Below, one piece after another: positions 1 to 7,015 of a stretch of 7,596 nucleotides of DNA. Within the stretch, counting starts at the first letter, position 1. Each line of letters starts with the position of its first letter. Source of the DNA: PALSA-243 sp049522755 (GTDB lineage: Bacteria > Acidobacteriota > Terriglobia > Bryobacterales > Bryobacteraceae). The translations under genes were made by a program, and so were the position numbers. Location: contig JBEKNN010000382.1 of assembly GCA_049522755.1 (NCBI GenBank), forward strand, positions 1 through 7,596. The letters are read 5' to 3'. The notes beneath the pieces are model-generated. The model was not told the DNA's origin. It did not search any database and was given only the letters and a program-made list of their open reading frames with translations.

Positions 1-1
1 C

Positions 2-280
2 GAGTTTGGGGGCAAAGCCGTCGTAGACGTGGGCCGTGAGTCCGAGGCCGGCAAGCAGCACGACGGGCCGTCCGGAGCCGCCCCAATCGAGCACTTCGAG
101 TTGCACGTGCTTTTCGGTTTTGACCATCTGCACGCGGTGCGGCGATGGGTCTTGCCACGCGGCGGAATCCTGCGCTTGCGCGGGCGGCGCGCTGGCGGAC
201 ACGAACGGCGCGAGCGCCGGTACGGGCGGCGCGAGCGCGGCGATCAGGATGACGGCGGCTGCAAACTGCAAGCGAGTCAC
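2..280 (-). CDS. secreted alpha/beta-hydrolase, N-terminal part (runs off left edge)
   Basis: The minus strand is open for 93 codons from a GTG at 280 to the window edge. The N-terminus (TRLQFAAAVILIAALA) is a typical signal peptide: an early arginine, a hydrophobic core, and Ala/Pro-rich sequence ending near AQAQD (residues 34-38), so export is likely. The mature part has a strand followed by GRPVVLLAGLGLTAHVYDGFA (around residues 70-90). This matches the beta3-turn region of alpha/beta-hydrolases, where the LAGLG turn would supply the oxyanion hole. The nucleophile elbow and the Asp/His of the triad lie outside the window, so substrate and activity cannot be told. No ATG exists in this frame before an upstream stop. 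GTG is the first usable start but lacks its own Shine-Dalgarno; see the overlapping minigene. The gene lies 77 bases downstream of the VWA gene, same strand. An esterase, lipase or haloperoxidase-like enzyme is possible. Confidence 0.72.
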   Translation of the reverse strand, partial: MTRLQFAAAVILIAALAPPVPALAPFVSASAPPAQAQDSAAWQDPSPHRVQMVKTEKHVQLEVLDWGGSGRPVVLLAGLGLTAHVYDGFAPKL

Positions 281-294
281 TCGACTGTGGCCAT
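277..294 (-). other. possible five-codon leader minigene overlapping the hydrolase start
   Basis: On the minus strand an ATG at 294 is preceded by AGGG at a six-base spacing, the best ribosome-binding site in this gap. It opens a frame of only five codons (MATVE) ending in TGA at 279-277. That TGA overlaps the GTG start of the hydrolase (GTGA). Ribosomes loaded at the good site could terminate and re-initiate on the GTG. The alternatives are that the ATG is incidental, or that a one-base error shifts the true hydrolase start into this frame. The arrangement is visible in the sequence; its function is inference. Confidence 0.35.
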
Positions 295-302
295 GTCGTT
301 CC

Positions 303-355
303 CTACTGGACCAAGCTCATTGGATCAATCTATATTGAACCATTCTACTGGACCA
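303..355 (-). promoter_or_regulatory. operator-like cluster of four TGGTCCAGTA-type half-sites
   Basis: Read on the minus strand, TGGTCCAGTAG occurs exactly twice (355-345 and 313-303). Between them TGGTTCAAT and ATTGATCCA (342-321) form a dyad with nine-base arms, one mismatched pair and a four-base centre (ATAG). The four half-sites are 13-15 bases apart, and the two outer copies are 42 bases apart, about four helical turns. The cluster begins two bases after the VWA stop and ends eight bases before the ATG at 294. That position suits binding of a dimeric repressor or activator to control the hydrolase gene. A -10-like TATAGA lies inside the dyad (334-329), with no strong -35. The TGGnCCA core resembles GntR-type operators, but the protein cannot be named. 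The dyad could also fold in RNA, but no T-run follows, so an intrinsic terminator is unlikely. Confidence 0.6.
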
Positions 356-357
356 TT

Positions 358-2574
358 TTACTGCCCAGCCACGACCGGCGCTGCCGCGGTAGCCGCCTGC
401 ACCACGGTAACCGGCGCGCGCCAGATACTAAACTTCTGGGCGGACGGATCGAACACGCTCACCTGGCAGGTATAGTTACCGGCATGCAGGCTGGTCATCG
501 GCAGGCTGAAACGCAACGGCACCGCCTTCGTCTTCGGATTCAGACCATCAGTCACCTCCAGCGGATCGGTCTGAAACTCTTTGACCTTGCCGCGATAGAA
601 GGTTACGGTAGCGACGATGGGCTCGGTGGCGGTTGCCAGCGGCTCGTAGGCTTCCAGATAAACAAACATTTCCTGATTGCGATTGAAGACCCGCGTTATG
701 CTGGGGACCATCTTTTTGCCGTCCTGGAACAGCGGGTTGAGCGTCAAATTCTTTTTGTCCTTCTCGGCGAGAAAAACGGCCTCGCTGAGCAGGGTGCGCT
801 GGCTGCTCAAAATCACGGAGCTGATGGGCAGGGAGGCTTGCTGCGTGGTCAGGTCGGGTATGACGATCTCATGTTCGAACGTTCCCATCTTGCCAGTCTC
901 GTTTTCGCGCGCCAAGAGCTTGAGCTTATACTTGCCCGGAGCCAGAACGTAACCGGTGTCGTAGGCGATGGGACGCTTCGCCAACTCGGTGGCGGTAGCG
1001 TCGCTGAGCTTGATGTTGGCGATGTCGCGCACATTCTGGACTACCTTTTTCGTAGTGCCGTCGGTTATCTCGCCGATAAAATCGATCGTGGTTTTTTCCG
1101 CTCCGCCCTTCTTGGCGAGCACCAGCTCGCTGCCGGGAATCTTCAGGGCGATGGGCACAAAGTAGCGGTCTTTGGCCAGACGGAAGTAATCGTATTCCAC
1201 CCTCATGGTGATATCGGTTACGGGGTCGGATAGCATCATGGCCTCGGTAAGCTGGCGCTCCTTATCCGTAGAAGTGAACTTCTGCCACGTCCGGTTGCCG
1301 TAATACCCATGCCGGTAATCGAGCGGGGCCAGTTTGGCCGACAAAGCGGGGGTCTTGAGTTTGATATCCACTTTACGGAAAGAGCCATCCAGCTTTTCAT
1401 TAGTGGAATAATAGCCGATGATGTAGTAACTCGAGACATCCTTCTGGGCCTGAACTATGCCCATGGAGAGCTCGTTGTTATCGAGCAGCGGCTTGCCGCC
1501 GGTGTCGAAGGCCAGAGTGGAGAGCGTCTCCTGCTGACCCTGGAAGTTACTCTGCGCGGCGCGGGCGGAACTGCCGCTATACATGCCGCTGCCGCCGGGC
1601 GAGGTCTTGGTAGCGTCGCCTAGAGGAGCGGTGGCCACCAGGCCGCGCGCATCCACGGTGTAGAAGGCAACGTTGGCGCGAATGGCGGCGTTGATGGTGG
1701 CGCGCAGCTGGGCGTCGTTGTCGAAACCGTTCTTGGTAATGCCGCTGGCGAAATAGACCAGCGCCTTTTTCTCATTGAGCGAGCCGAGCAATTTGACGGC
1801 GGTTTCAAGCGCGGTCAACTGACGGTCGGTATTGAAGATGTTGAACTCGGTGTCGTCCTCCACGAAGGCGGCGCCGGTGTCGGAGGTACTGTCGTCGTTG
1901 GTGGCCTCGTCGAAGCCCTGGCCGGAGCCCACGCTGAGGTTCTTGATCTCTTTGGAGAGAAGATCGCGATCGTCGGTGAAATCCTGAATTACATTGACGT
2001 CGCTCGAGAAGGTCATAATGGCCACCAGGTCGGATGGGGTCATCTTATCCTTCAGAAACTTCTGCGCTTCCTTCTGGGCGCGTAACTGATCCGGAATCGG
2101 CATGGCGGTCATATCGAAGAAAAGAACCAGCAGACGGCGATCTTTGTATTTCAGATCGCCCGGCTTCTCGGGAGCGATCTGATTCGCCGTAAGCGACTTT
2201 ACCGGCGGCTCCTTCGGAGTCTCTTCCTTCTTCTTTTCCAGCTTGGATTCGATATCCACGTTGGCATCGAGAGTGGCTGTTTCCGATAGCTCCTCGTAGT
2301 CGAAGATCTTAATGTCATGCGCCTTGCCGTCCTCGAAGACCGCGAAATCTTCCTTCTTAAGTCCGGGGACCGGATTACCCTTCTTATCCTTGACGAAGAC
2401 CGTCTCAATCACCAATTGCGTGGTGGTCTTAATGACCGCGCCGCTGTTGGGAACCAGGACTCCATTTAGTTTCTGATCGGCCGGCGGCGGCGTCTGCGTC
2501 TTGGGCGGAGTCTGCTGCGCGAAAGCCGCAAGTATGCAAACGAGAAACGTAGCAATAATGGGTCGCTTAGTCAT
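358..2574 (-). CDS. secreted VWFA-related acidobacterial domain protein
   Basis: This 738-residue protein has a signal peptide (residues 1-20, MTKRPIIATFLVCILAAFAQ) followed by a Pro/Thr/Gln-rich stretch. Residues 50-95 hold the family's N-terminal module (VIETVFVKDKKGNPVPGL, then EDFAVFEDGK), and 100-145 form a charged Lys/Glu linker. The VWA domain spans about 147-390: strand LLVLFFD, MIDAS-like DMTAM (154-158), the strand around ALVYFASG, and the family hallmarks LAFDTGG (354-360) and SSYYIIGYYS (381-390). The rest, to about 725, is beta-rich and probably forms Ig-like modules; the tail is Ala/Val-rich. VWA domains mediate metal-dependent protein contacts, so a periplasmic or surface binding role is inferred and the partner is unknown. 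The ATG is chosen because it precedes the signal peptide. It has no close Shine-Dalgarno (only a GAGG 13 bases away) and sits one base after the barrel gene's stop (TAACATG), which points to translational coupling. The third MIDAS position is Met rather than Ser. Family assignment is firm, role open. Confidence 0.9.
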   Translation of the reverse strand: MTKRPIIATFLVCILAAFAQQTPPKTQTPPPADQKLNGVLVPNSGAVIKTTTQLVIETVFVKDKKGNPVPGLKKEDFAVFEDGKAHDIKIFDYEELSETATLDANVDIESKLEKKKEETPKEPPVKSLTANQIAPEKPGDLKYKDRRLLVLFFDMTAMPIPDQLRAQKEAQKFLKDKMTPSDLVAIMTFSSDVNVIQDFTDDRDLLSKEIKNLSVGSGQGFDEATNDDSTSDTGAAFVEDDTEFNIFNTDRQLTALETAVKLLGSLNEKKALVYFASGITKNGFDNDAQLRATINAAIRANVAFYTVDARGLVATAPLGDATKTSPGGSGMYSGSSARAAQSNFQGQQETLSTLAFDTGGKPLLDNNELSMGIVQAQKDVSSYYIIGYYSTNEKLDGSFRKVDIKLKTPALSAKLAPLDYRHGYYGNRTWQKFTSTDKERQLTEAMMLSDPVTDITMRVEYDYFRLAKDRYFVPIALKIPGSELVLAKKGGAEKTTIDFIGEITDGTTKKVVQNVRDIANIKLSDATATELAKRPIAYDTGYVLAPGKYKLKLLARENETGKMGTFEHEIVIPDLTTQQASLPISSVILSSQRTLLSEAVFLAEKDKKNLTLNPLFQDGKKMVPSITRVFNRNQEMFVYLEAYEPLATATEPIVATVTFYRGKVKEFQTDPLEVTDGLNPKTKAVPLRFSLPMTSLHAGNYTCQVSVFDPSAQKFSIWRAPVTVVQAATAAAPVVAGQ

Positions 2575-2575
2575 G

Positions 2576-5500
2576 TTAGAAATGGAACCTCGCTGTCATA
2601 GTGAAGGAACGCATGGCGTTGACGCCGGTCGGCAAACCGAACTGGTCGCCGGTAAAAGTCATGTTGTAACCAGTATAAGTTACATGGTTCAACAGGTTGG
2701 TGCAATCGAATCGAATGTCGAGGTTCTTCCGCTCGCCGACGCGGATGGTACGGGCGGCGGAGGCGTTCACGCCGAAGGTCGACGGACCGGTAACGATATC
2801 GCGTCCCGCATTACCCCACTGGCCGGCCGCCGGATCCGTGAAGGCATCGACATTGAACGGATAGCCCGCGATCGCGGGATAGAGCGGCGCGATCACCTCC
2901 GGGCGAACCTGTCCGGTAATTCCAGTGCCCTTGGTCGTGCTGGGAAGCACCGGAGTCTCGGGCATGCCGGTGTATAGAGTGAGAGTGGGACTGATGGTCC
3001 AATCCTTCAAGACCGTGGCCTTCCATCCCTTGAGCAAAGCGGCCGCGTGCAAGCCTTGACCGCTGGAAAATTGCATGGTGGCGTTCAGCTTTTGAGTCTG
3101 ATTGCTGGGAGAGAGAGCGCGTTCGGCCTCCAAGTCGAGCCAGTTCTGCGCCAGTACGGCGGCGCCCTGACCGCGGCCGCCGAGCATGCCGTCGTCCATT
3201 AGCTTCGAATAGGAGTACACAACGTTGAAGGCGAGTCCGTTGTGCATGCGGCGCTGTATCTGCCAGGTACCGTCTTCGTAACTGGAGTTGCCGCCGGTGG
3301 TTTCGAACTTGAAGCCGGTGGGCAGCCCTGTAGGTACATCGACCGCGCCGGCGGGATAAGTGTTCGGAATGAATTCCTGCGGCAGATCGGTCCCCTTGGT
3401 ACCCGCGTAGGTAGCAGTGACCACCAACGATCCCGTAAGATTTTGCTGAATGGAAAGCTGCCAGGCCTGTGCGTATCCGTTCTTGAAACCGGGATCGACC
3501 GCGAAGGTGTTGGAGATCTCGCCGGTGGCCGCCTCGATGCTCTTGGCGTTCAACAGGATGTTCTGGAGGGTATACGGGGTGGCGCTGTCGGTGGTATTCG
3601 AAATGGTGAAAGAATTGGAAAGCGGCGATTGCTGCGCCATCTGGGTGGCGATGGTCTGGTAGAACGACGTATTCCAGTAGATTCCGTAGCCGCCGCGAAT
3701 CACCGTGGAGTGCTTGATCCACGGCCGATAGGCATATCCGATGCGGGGCGCGGCGCCGCGCTTGTCGGGCCGCAGCAGGGAACTGGGCAGACCGAGCGAC
3801 GCGGCCGAATCGCACGTGCCTACGGCAGTGGACGGTAATTCGGACGTGGCGCAAACCGGCACTGCCGAAGCGAAGCCAGGAGCGATGGAAAGATTCACCA
3901 GCCGCCCTTGCTCTTCAGTGAATGGCTGCGAATAGTCCCAGCGCAGTCCCAGTGAGAGGCTCAACTTGGGCGTGATGGTCCAATTGTCGTTAACGTATAC
4001 GTCCCACCATCGCGTACGGAAATACTTATCGGCGTTGCCGTATGCGATGGAGCTGGTATCGGGAATGCCAAGCAGGAAGTCGGCCATATCATAGCCGCTG
4101 GTCTGGGTGGTGGTGGAGCCCGGCGCGGCCGTAGCCTCGCCATTAAAGGTAAAGCTGCCGCGCGCGTTCGATTCGCTCACCGGATTGAACTGCTGAAAGC
4201 GGAGATCGCCGCCGAAGGTCAGGTTATGCGTACCCTTGACCCATTGCAGAGAATCGCTGATGGCGCTGGTCTGATTCCGCTGCAAGGACGGGTTGCCGTC
4301 GCTCAAGGCCTGGAAGTTGGAGAAACTAAGCGAAGGAGGTCCCCAATAAAGCTGCTGCTGGTCGGTCCCTTCAATGCCGACCTGCTGCGCCACGTTAATA
4401 TTCTGACTCTGGAAGTAAGGAATCGCCGTGTTGGTGGAGCGGGTGAATTGATAGGCCAGCCGGTTGAAGGTATGCGTGGTGAAGCGATGCGTCCAGGACG
4501 GGTTGAAATTGTATCCGGCGCTCTGGGTGCGGTCGAGAAAATCGAAAATACTGGGCGTCGAGCCGTTGGAATCCTGGTAGCCCTCGGCGAAAGTGATCTG
4601 ATCGTGCAGGCTGAAGGAATGGTTTCCACGGATGTTGAGGTTATTGAGATTGGTGATGGGCGCGTTCGAAATCTGGTAGTTGTACTTGGCGTTTCCAACC
4701 AGGTTGGGCAGAGGGTAATAGCTCAACAAACCCACGGCCGCCGAATTGAGGCGACTGGCGGGTATGGCGTCCCCGGGGAATGGCTGGCCGGTGGTTGGAT
4801 CGTAAATAACAATGGGCTGGCCGGTTGTGGGGCTGAGGGCGCCGGCAAAATCGCCGCCGCGCTCGGCCGCGGTGGGCATCTCTCCGAAAAGCGTCTGCGC
4901 GCTGCGGGAACGGTTCAAATTGTAGGTGACGGTGAAGGTTCCCCCGTGCCCGCTATCGTCGAACAGGTGAGGAATCTTGAGCGGGCCGCCGAAAGTGAAG
5001 CCCGCCTTGAACTGCGCGTATGCCGGCTTGGGAGTCTGCTGGCCGGTCAGGGAATACGAATTCGCATCCCAAATGGAATTGTTCAAGGTGAAGACCACGT
5101 TGCCGGTATACTGATTGCGCGGATTTCTGCGGCCGTTGCCGAACGAGTTCGGGTTGCGCCCGCCGCGTCCCGGACCGCCGCGTCCACCGCCACCGCGTCC
5201 ACCACCACCGCGGCCGCCGCCGCCGAAACCGCCGGGACCGCCGCCGGCCATCATGCCCCCGGGACCGCCGCCGCCGCCCGGTACGCCGCCCGGACCACCG
5301 CCGGGTCCACCAGCGCCGCGGCCGCCGAAGCCGCCCGGACCACCGGGACCGCCGGGGCCACCGATTCCGCCCGGGCCGCCGCCCATATCCATGCCGCCGC
5401 GGCCAAAACCCCAATCGTTCTGCTGCGGCATCCCAACGGCGTCGTTAACGCTGCCGCCGACCACAAATGCGTCCGACGTGCTCTGATTGATATCGCCGCC

Positions 5501-6139
5501 GCCGAGATCGGCAGTGGCTGCTCCGGTATCCGACTGATCGCCGGAGGAATTGACGCCCAGTTGCTGAAATCCGCCGCGGCCATTTTGTAGATTGCGCTGG
5601 GCGGCGCGCAGAGAAGGCGTGGCAGGCGCAGCCGGGGTTTTGGGAGTTGTGGCAGCAGCCGGCGCGGCCGCTTGCGTGGCGGCGGGCGTCGCCGCCGGAG
5701 TAGGAGTAGTCCCCGCGGGCGGCGCCGGAGTCGCCCCTGCGGTTGCAGGCGTAGTTGGCTTAGCCGTAGCCGCCGCAGATTTCTTGGCGGCATCCACATC
5801 GGCGTTCAGGGCGCTCAACGATGCAACTTTCAGATCCCATTCCGGACTGGCCGCCTCGGCGGTGACGCCGACCTCGCGCGAGAGTTTCGCGAACCCGAGC
5901 ATCTCCACGGTGATCGTCCAAATGCCATCCGGAAGGTCGTCGAAGGAATACACGCCGTTATCGTCGGTGGTGGTAACGATGGGCTTCTTGTCTCCCTGCG
6001 TGGCGGTGACCGTCGCGCCGGGGACCGGTACGCCGTTGGCCTTCACGACGCCATGATGTTCGGAGGCGGCAAGCGCCACAACGGCCAGCCAGGCAACCAG
6101 AATTCGCCCGAAGTAGTTGAAAATGCGGTGAGCAGCCAT
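2576..6139 (-). CDS. Oar-like TonB-dependent-receptor-type outer-membrane protein
   Basis: This 1187-residue protein starts with a signal peptide (about 1-25, hydrophobic core ILVAWLAVVALAA). A carboxypeptidase-regulatory-like beta-sandwich follows (about 28-105: PVPGATVTATQGDKK, GVYSFDDLPDGIWTI). Next come an Ala/Pro/Thr-rich linker (123-176) and a short plug-like stretch (SDAFVVGGSVNDAV, 222-235). A Gly-rich tract spans 245-328. The barrel runs from about 345 to the end, with Oar-type signatures (LFGEMPTAAERGGDF; FDCTNLLNHVTYTGYN) and a C-terminal TMTARFHF. That final phenylalanine in a beta-strand is the usual signal for BAM insertion. No full plug domain or clear TonB box is seen. Two cysteines, 763 and 776, could form a loop disulfide. 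Such proteins take up or bind large substrates such as peptides or glycans, but the ligand here is unknown. The start is supported by AGAAGG ten bases upstream (6155-6150). The stop lies one base before the VWA start. Family call firm; transport competence uncertain. Confidence 0.9.
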   Translation of the reverse strand: MAAHRIFNYFGRILVAWLAVVALAASEHHGVVKANGVPVPGATVTATQGDKKPIVTTTDDNGVYSFDDLPDGIWTITVEMLGFAKLSREVGVTAEAASPEWDLKVASLSALNADVDAAKKSAAATAKPTTPATAGATPAPPAGTTPTPAATPAATQAAAPAAATTPKTPAAPATPSLRAAQRNLQNGRGGFQQLGVNSSGDQSDTGAATADLGGGDINQSTSDAFVVGGSVNDAVGMPQQNDWGFGRGGMDMGGGPGGIGGPGGPGGPGGFGGRGAGGPGGGPGGVPGGGGGPGGMMAGGGPGGFGGGGRGGGGRGGGGRGGPGRGGRNPNSFGNGRRNPRNQYTGNVVFTLNNSIWDANSYSLTGQQTPKPAYAQFKAGFTFGGPLKIPHLFDDSGHGGTFTVTYNLNRSRSAQTLFGEMPTAAERGGDFAGALSPTTGQPIVIYDPTTGQPFPGDAIPASRLNSAAVGLLSYYPLPNLVGNAKYNYQISNAPITNLNNLNIRGNHSFSLHDQITFAEGYQDSNGSTPSIFDFLDRTQSAGYNFNPSWTHRFTTHTFNRLAYQFTRSTNTAIPYFQSQNINVAQQVGIEGTDQQQLYWGPPSLSFSNFQALSDGNPSLQRNQTSAISDSLQWVKGTHNLTFGGDLRFQQFNPVSESNARGSFTFNGEATAAPGSTTTQTSGYDMADFLLGIPDTSSIAYGNADKYFRTRWWDVYVNDNWTITPKLSLSLGLRWDYSQPFTEEQGRLVNLSIAPGFASAVPVCATSELPSTAVGTCDSAASLGLPSSLLRPDKRGAAPRIGYAYRPWIKHSTVIRGGYGIYWNTSFYQTIATQMAQQSPLSNSFTISNTTDSATPYTLQNILLNAKSIEAATGEISNTFAVDPGFKNGYAQAWQLSIQQNLTGSLVVTATYAGTKGTDLPQEFIPNTYPAGAVDVPTGLPTGFKFETTGGNSSYEDGTWQIQRRMHNGLAFNVVYSYSKLMDDGMLGGRGQGAAVLAQNWLDLEAERALSPSNQTQKLNATMQFSSGQGLHAAALLKGWKATVLKDWTISPTLTLYTGMPETPVLPSTTKGTGITGQVRPEVIAPLYPAIAGYPFNVDAFTDPAAGQWGNAGRDIVTGPSTFGVNASAARTIRVGERKNLDIRFDCTNLLNHVTYTGYNMTFTGDQFGLPTGVNAMRSFTMTARFHF
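5156..5407 (-). repeat. Gly-rich low-complexity tract inside the barrel protein
   Basis: Codons 245-328 of the outer-membrane protein are mostly glycine, with scattered Pro, Arg, Phe and Met. The first half reads as GGPGG-type units. The last part is a regular GGGGR repeat: three units, then GGPGRGG. It sits where a TonB plug would meet the barrel. The repeated GGC/GGA codons make slippage and length variation between strains likely. The opposite strand reads as poly-proline, an artefact of composition. Its role, as a flexible spacer or surface-exposed loop, is inferred. Confidence 0.85.
5612..5773 (-). repeat. Ala/Pro/Thr-rich linker in the barrel protein
   Basis: Codons 123-176 are almost entirely alanine, proline and threonine (for example TPTPAATPAATQAAAPAAA). 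The stretch separates the N-terminal beta-sandwich from the plug-like and Gly-rich parts. It is probably a disordered periplasmic tether, comparable to Pro-rich spacers in envelope proteins. It carries no catalytic or binding motif. Confidence 0.75.
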
Positions 6140-6149
6140 GTGAATGATA

Positions 6150-6155
6150 CCTTCT
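6150..6155 (-). promoter_or_regulatory. ribosome-binding site of the barrel gene
   Basis: AGAAGG on the minus strand lies ten bases before the ATG at 6139. It fixes the start codon just ahead of the signal peptide. It is the only convincing Shine-Dalgarno for the two coupled minus-strand genes, consistent with the VWA gene depending on it indirectly. Confidence 0.7.
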
Positions 6156-6205
6156 AGGCGCAGTCGGGGGCGGGAATGTTACTTGCACGTTGCGCTCCAG
6201 GGGTT

Positions 6206-6234
6206 CTTAAAAAGTGGAACTACTTGGAAACCAA
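6206..6234 (-). promoter_or_regulatory. candidate promoter for the barrel/VWA unit
   Basis: On the minus strand TTGGTT (6234-6229) and TTTAAG (6211-6206) are separated by 17 bases, in the most AT-rich part of the gap upstream of the barrel gene. They match the sigma70 -35 and -10 consensus at three and four of six positions. Transcription would start near 6200, leaving a leader of about 60 bases. The spacing is right but the hexamers are weak, so this is only the best candidate seen by eye. Confidence 0.35.
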
Positions 6235-6294
6235 AGAGCTAGCGCGTGATAGCCGCAGAGGGGCGTGCCTATACCCACAGACGGGGGTAGAGAG

Positions 6295-6316
6295 AAGCGA
6301 GTTACGAAATTCGCTT
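6295..6316. other. 22-base hairpin/dyad upstream of the candidate promoter
   Basis: AAGCGAGTT and AATTCGCTT pair over nine positions (one G-T) around a four-base centre, ACGA. The dyad lies about 60 bases upstream of the candidate -35 of the barrel gene and 49 bases before the recognisable dehydratase remnant on the other strand. No T-run follows on either strand, so an intrinsic terminator is unlikely. A binding site for a dimeric regulator of the barrel/VWA unit fits the position, but this is inference. Confidence 0.4.
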
Positions 6317-6364
6317 TGAGGCGGGGCCGCGTAGTGCAAGTACAGACCATGATTCACCGCACCC

Positions 6365-6916
6365 AACGAGCTGTGCGCAAAGATCCTCGAGCTCGCCGGC
6401 GAATGCCGCGCTGAAAAGTTCGCGGTTGCGTCGGCCGATAAAGCTTACGGCGATCGCCGCAAGGCCGCCATCCCAGCCACGCCGGCAAATCCTGCGCCGA
6501 TCCGATCGCGAAGACCTGCGCCCACACGTACGGCCTGCCGGTGGCCGTGATCCGCCATGGCAATTTCTACGGCGGCGATCTGAACTGGAACCGCATTGTG
6601 CCTGGCGCCGTTCGTTCGGTGGCGCGCGGCGAGCGCCCGATGATCCGCTCCGGCGGCCAGAATGTGCGCGATTATTTCAACGTGGAAGACGACGCCGCGG
6701 CCTACATGCCGCTTGCCGGGCAGCTTCACGACCACCCGAGCTGCGCGGCTAAGCCTTCAATTTTTCGAATGAAACCGAAACCACGATGGTCGGTTTGGTG
6801 CGCCGCGGGCTTGATTCGATGCAATCGGATCTGGAACCGCGGCGCTAAACGAAGCGTCGAACGAGATCCTCCGACAGTTCCTGAGCGCCGCGCACGCGCG
6901 CCGGACGCTGCCGTAA
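6365..6916 (+). pseudogene. decayed sugar-nucleotide 4,6-dehydratase (NAD-dependent epimerase/dehydratase family)
   Basis: Four consecutive stretches in three frames rebuild the C-terminal two-thirds of a CDP-glucose 4,6-dehydratase-like SDR enzyme. 6365-6454 gives ILELAGECRAEKF then VASADKAYGD. 6457-6740 gives PQGRHPSHAGKSCADPIAK, then TYGLPVAV, GNFYGGDLNWNRIVPG and RDYFNVEDDAAAYM. 6738-6848 gives ELRG, a TAA at 6750-6752, AFNFSNET, LVRRGLDSMQSDLEP and a TAA. 6842-6916 gives ALNEASNEILRQFLSAAHARRTL and a TAA. Possible tail residues (LGAPHTPID) continue to about 6960. The N-terminal Rossmann part (GxxGxxG) is missing. About ten residues are deleted between YGD and PQGRHP. The catalytic YxxxK reads SHAGK, so the Tyr is lost. 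Intact relatives make deoxy-sugar precursors for surface glycans. No companion sugar genes are nearby. The many independent lesions mean a true relic rather than sequencing error; the exact substrate of the ancestor is less certain. Confidence 0.85.
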
Positions 6917-6992
6917 CGGTTGCTGGGCGCGCCGCACACGCCAATCGACCGCCTGCAGGGCCGCGTGCGCGTAAGAAATTGTAGGGCGGCCC

Positions 6993-7015
6993 CCTGGTCC
7001 GCGTCCTGGTCCGCG
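6993..7015. repeat. two tandem copies of CCTGGTCCGCG
   Basis: The 11-base unit CCTGGTCCGCG occurs at 6993-7003 and again at 7005-7015, separated by one base, in the GC-rich spacer between the two disrupted plus-strand genes. It looks like a local duplication. No larger array is present in this window. Confidence 0.6.

Noticed and set aside
321..342. Dyad read as an intrinsic terminator of the VWA gene
   Set aside because: The stem is AT-rich and not followed by a T-run, and its arms match the flanking direct repeats, which fits a protein-binding site better.
29..475. Plus-strand ORF of 148 codons over the hydrolase start and VWA end
   Set aside because: It spans two minus-strand genes and the operator gap, is rich in Arg/Gly without motifs, and has no credible ribosome-binding site.
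5115..5486. Plus-strand poly-proline reading frame that looks like a Pro-rich surface protein
   Set aside because: It is the exact reverse complement of the GGPGG/GGGGR codons of the barrel protein and has no start context of its own.
4226..5590. Long plus-strand reading frame of 454 codons opposite the barrel gene
   Set aside because: It is the antisense of a clearly coding, GC-rich gene. It shows no domain, and its Ala/Thr repeats are the complement of the glycine tract.
6180..6342. Nine-base inverted repeat TACTTGCAC / GTGCAAGTA at 6180-6188 and 6334-6342
   Set aside because: The arms are short, do not extend, and are 145 bases apart. No transposase or target duplication supports a small mobile element, and chance is a fair explanation.
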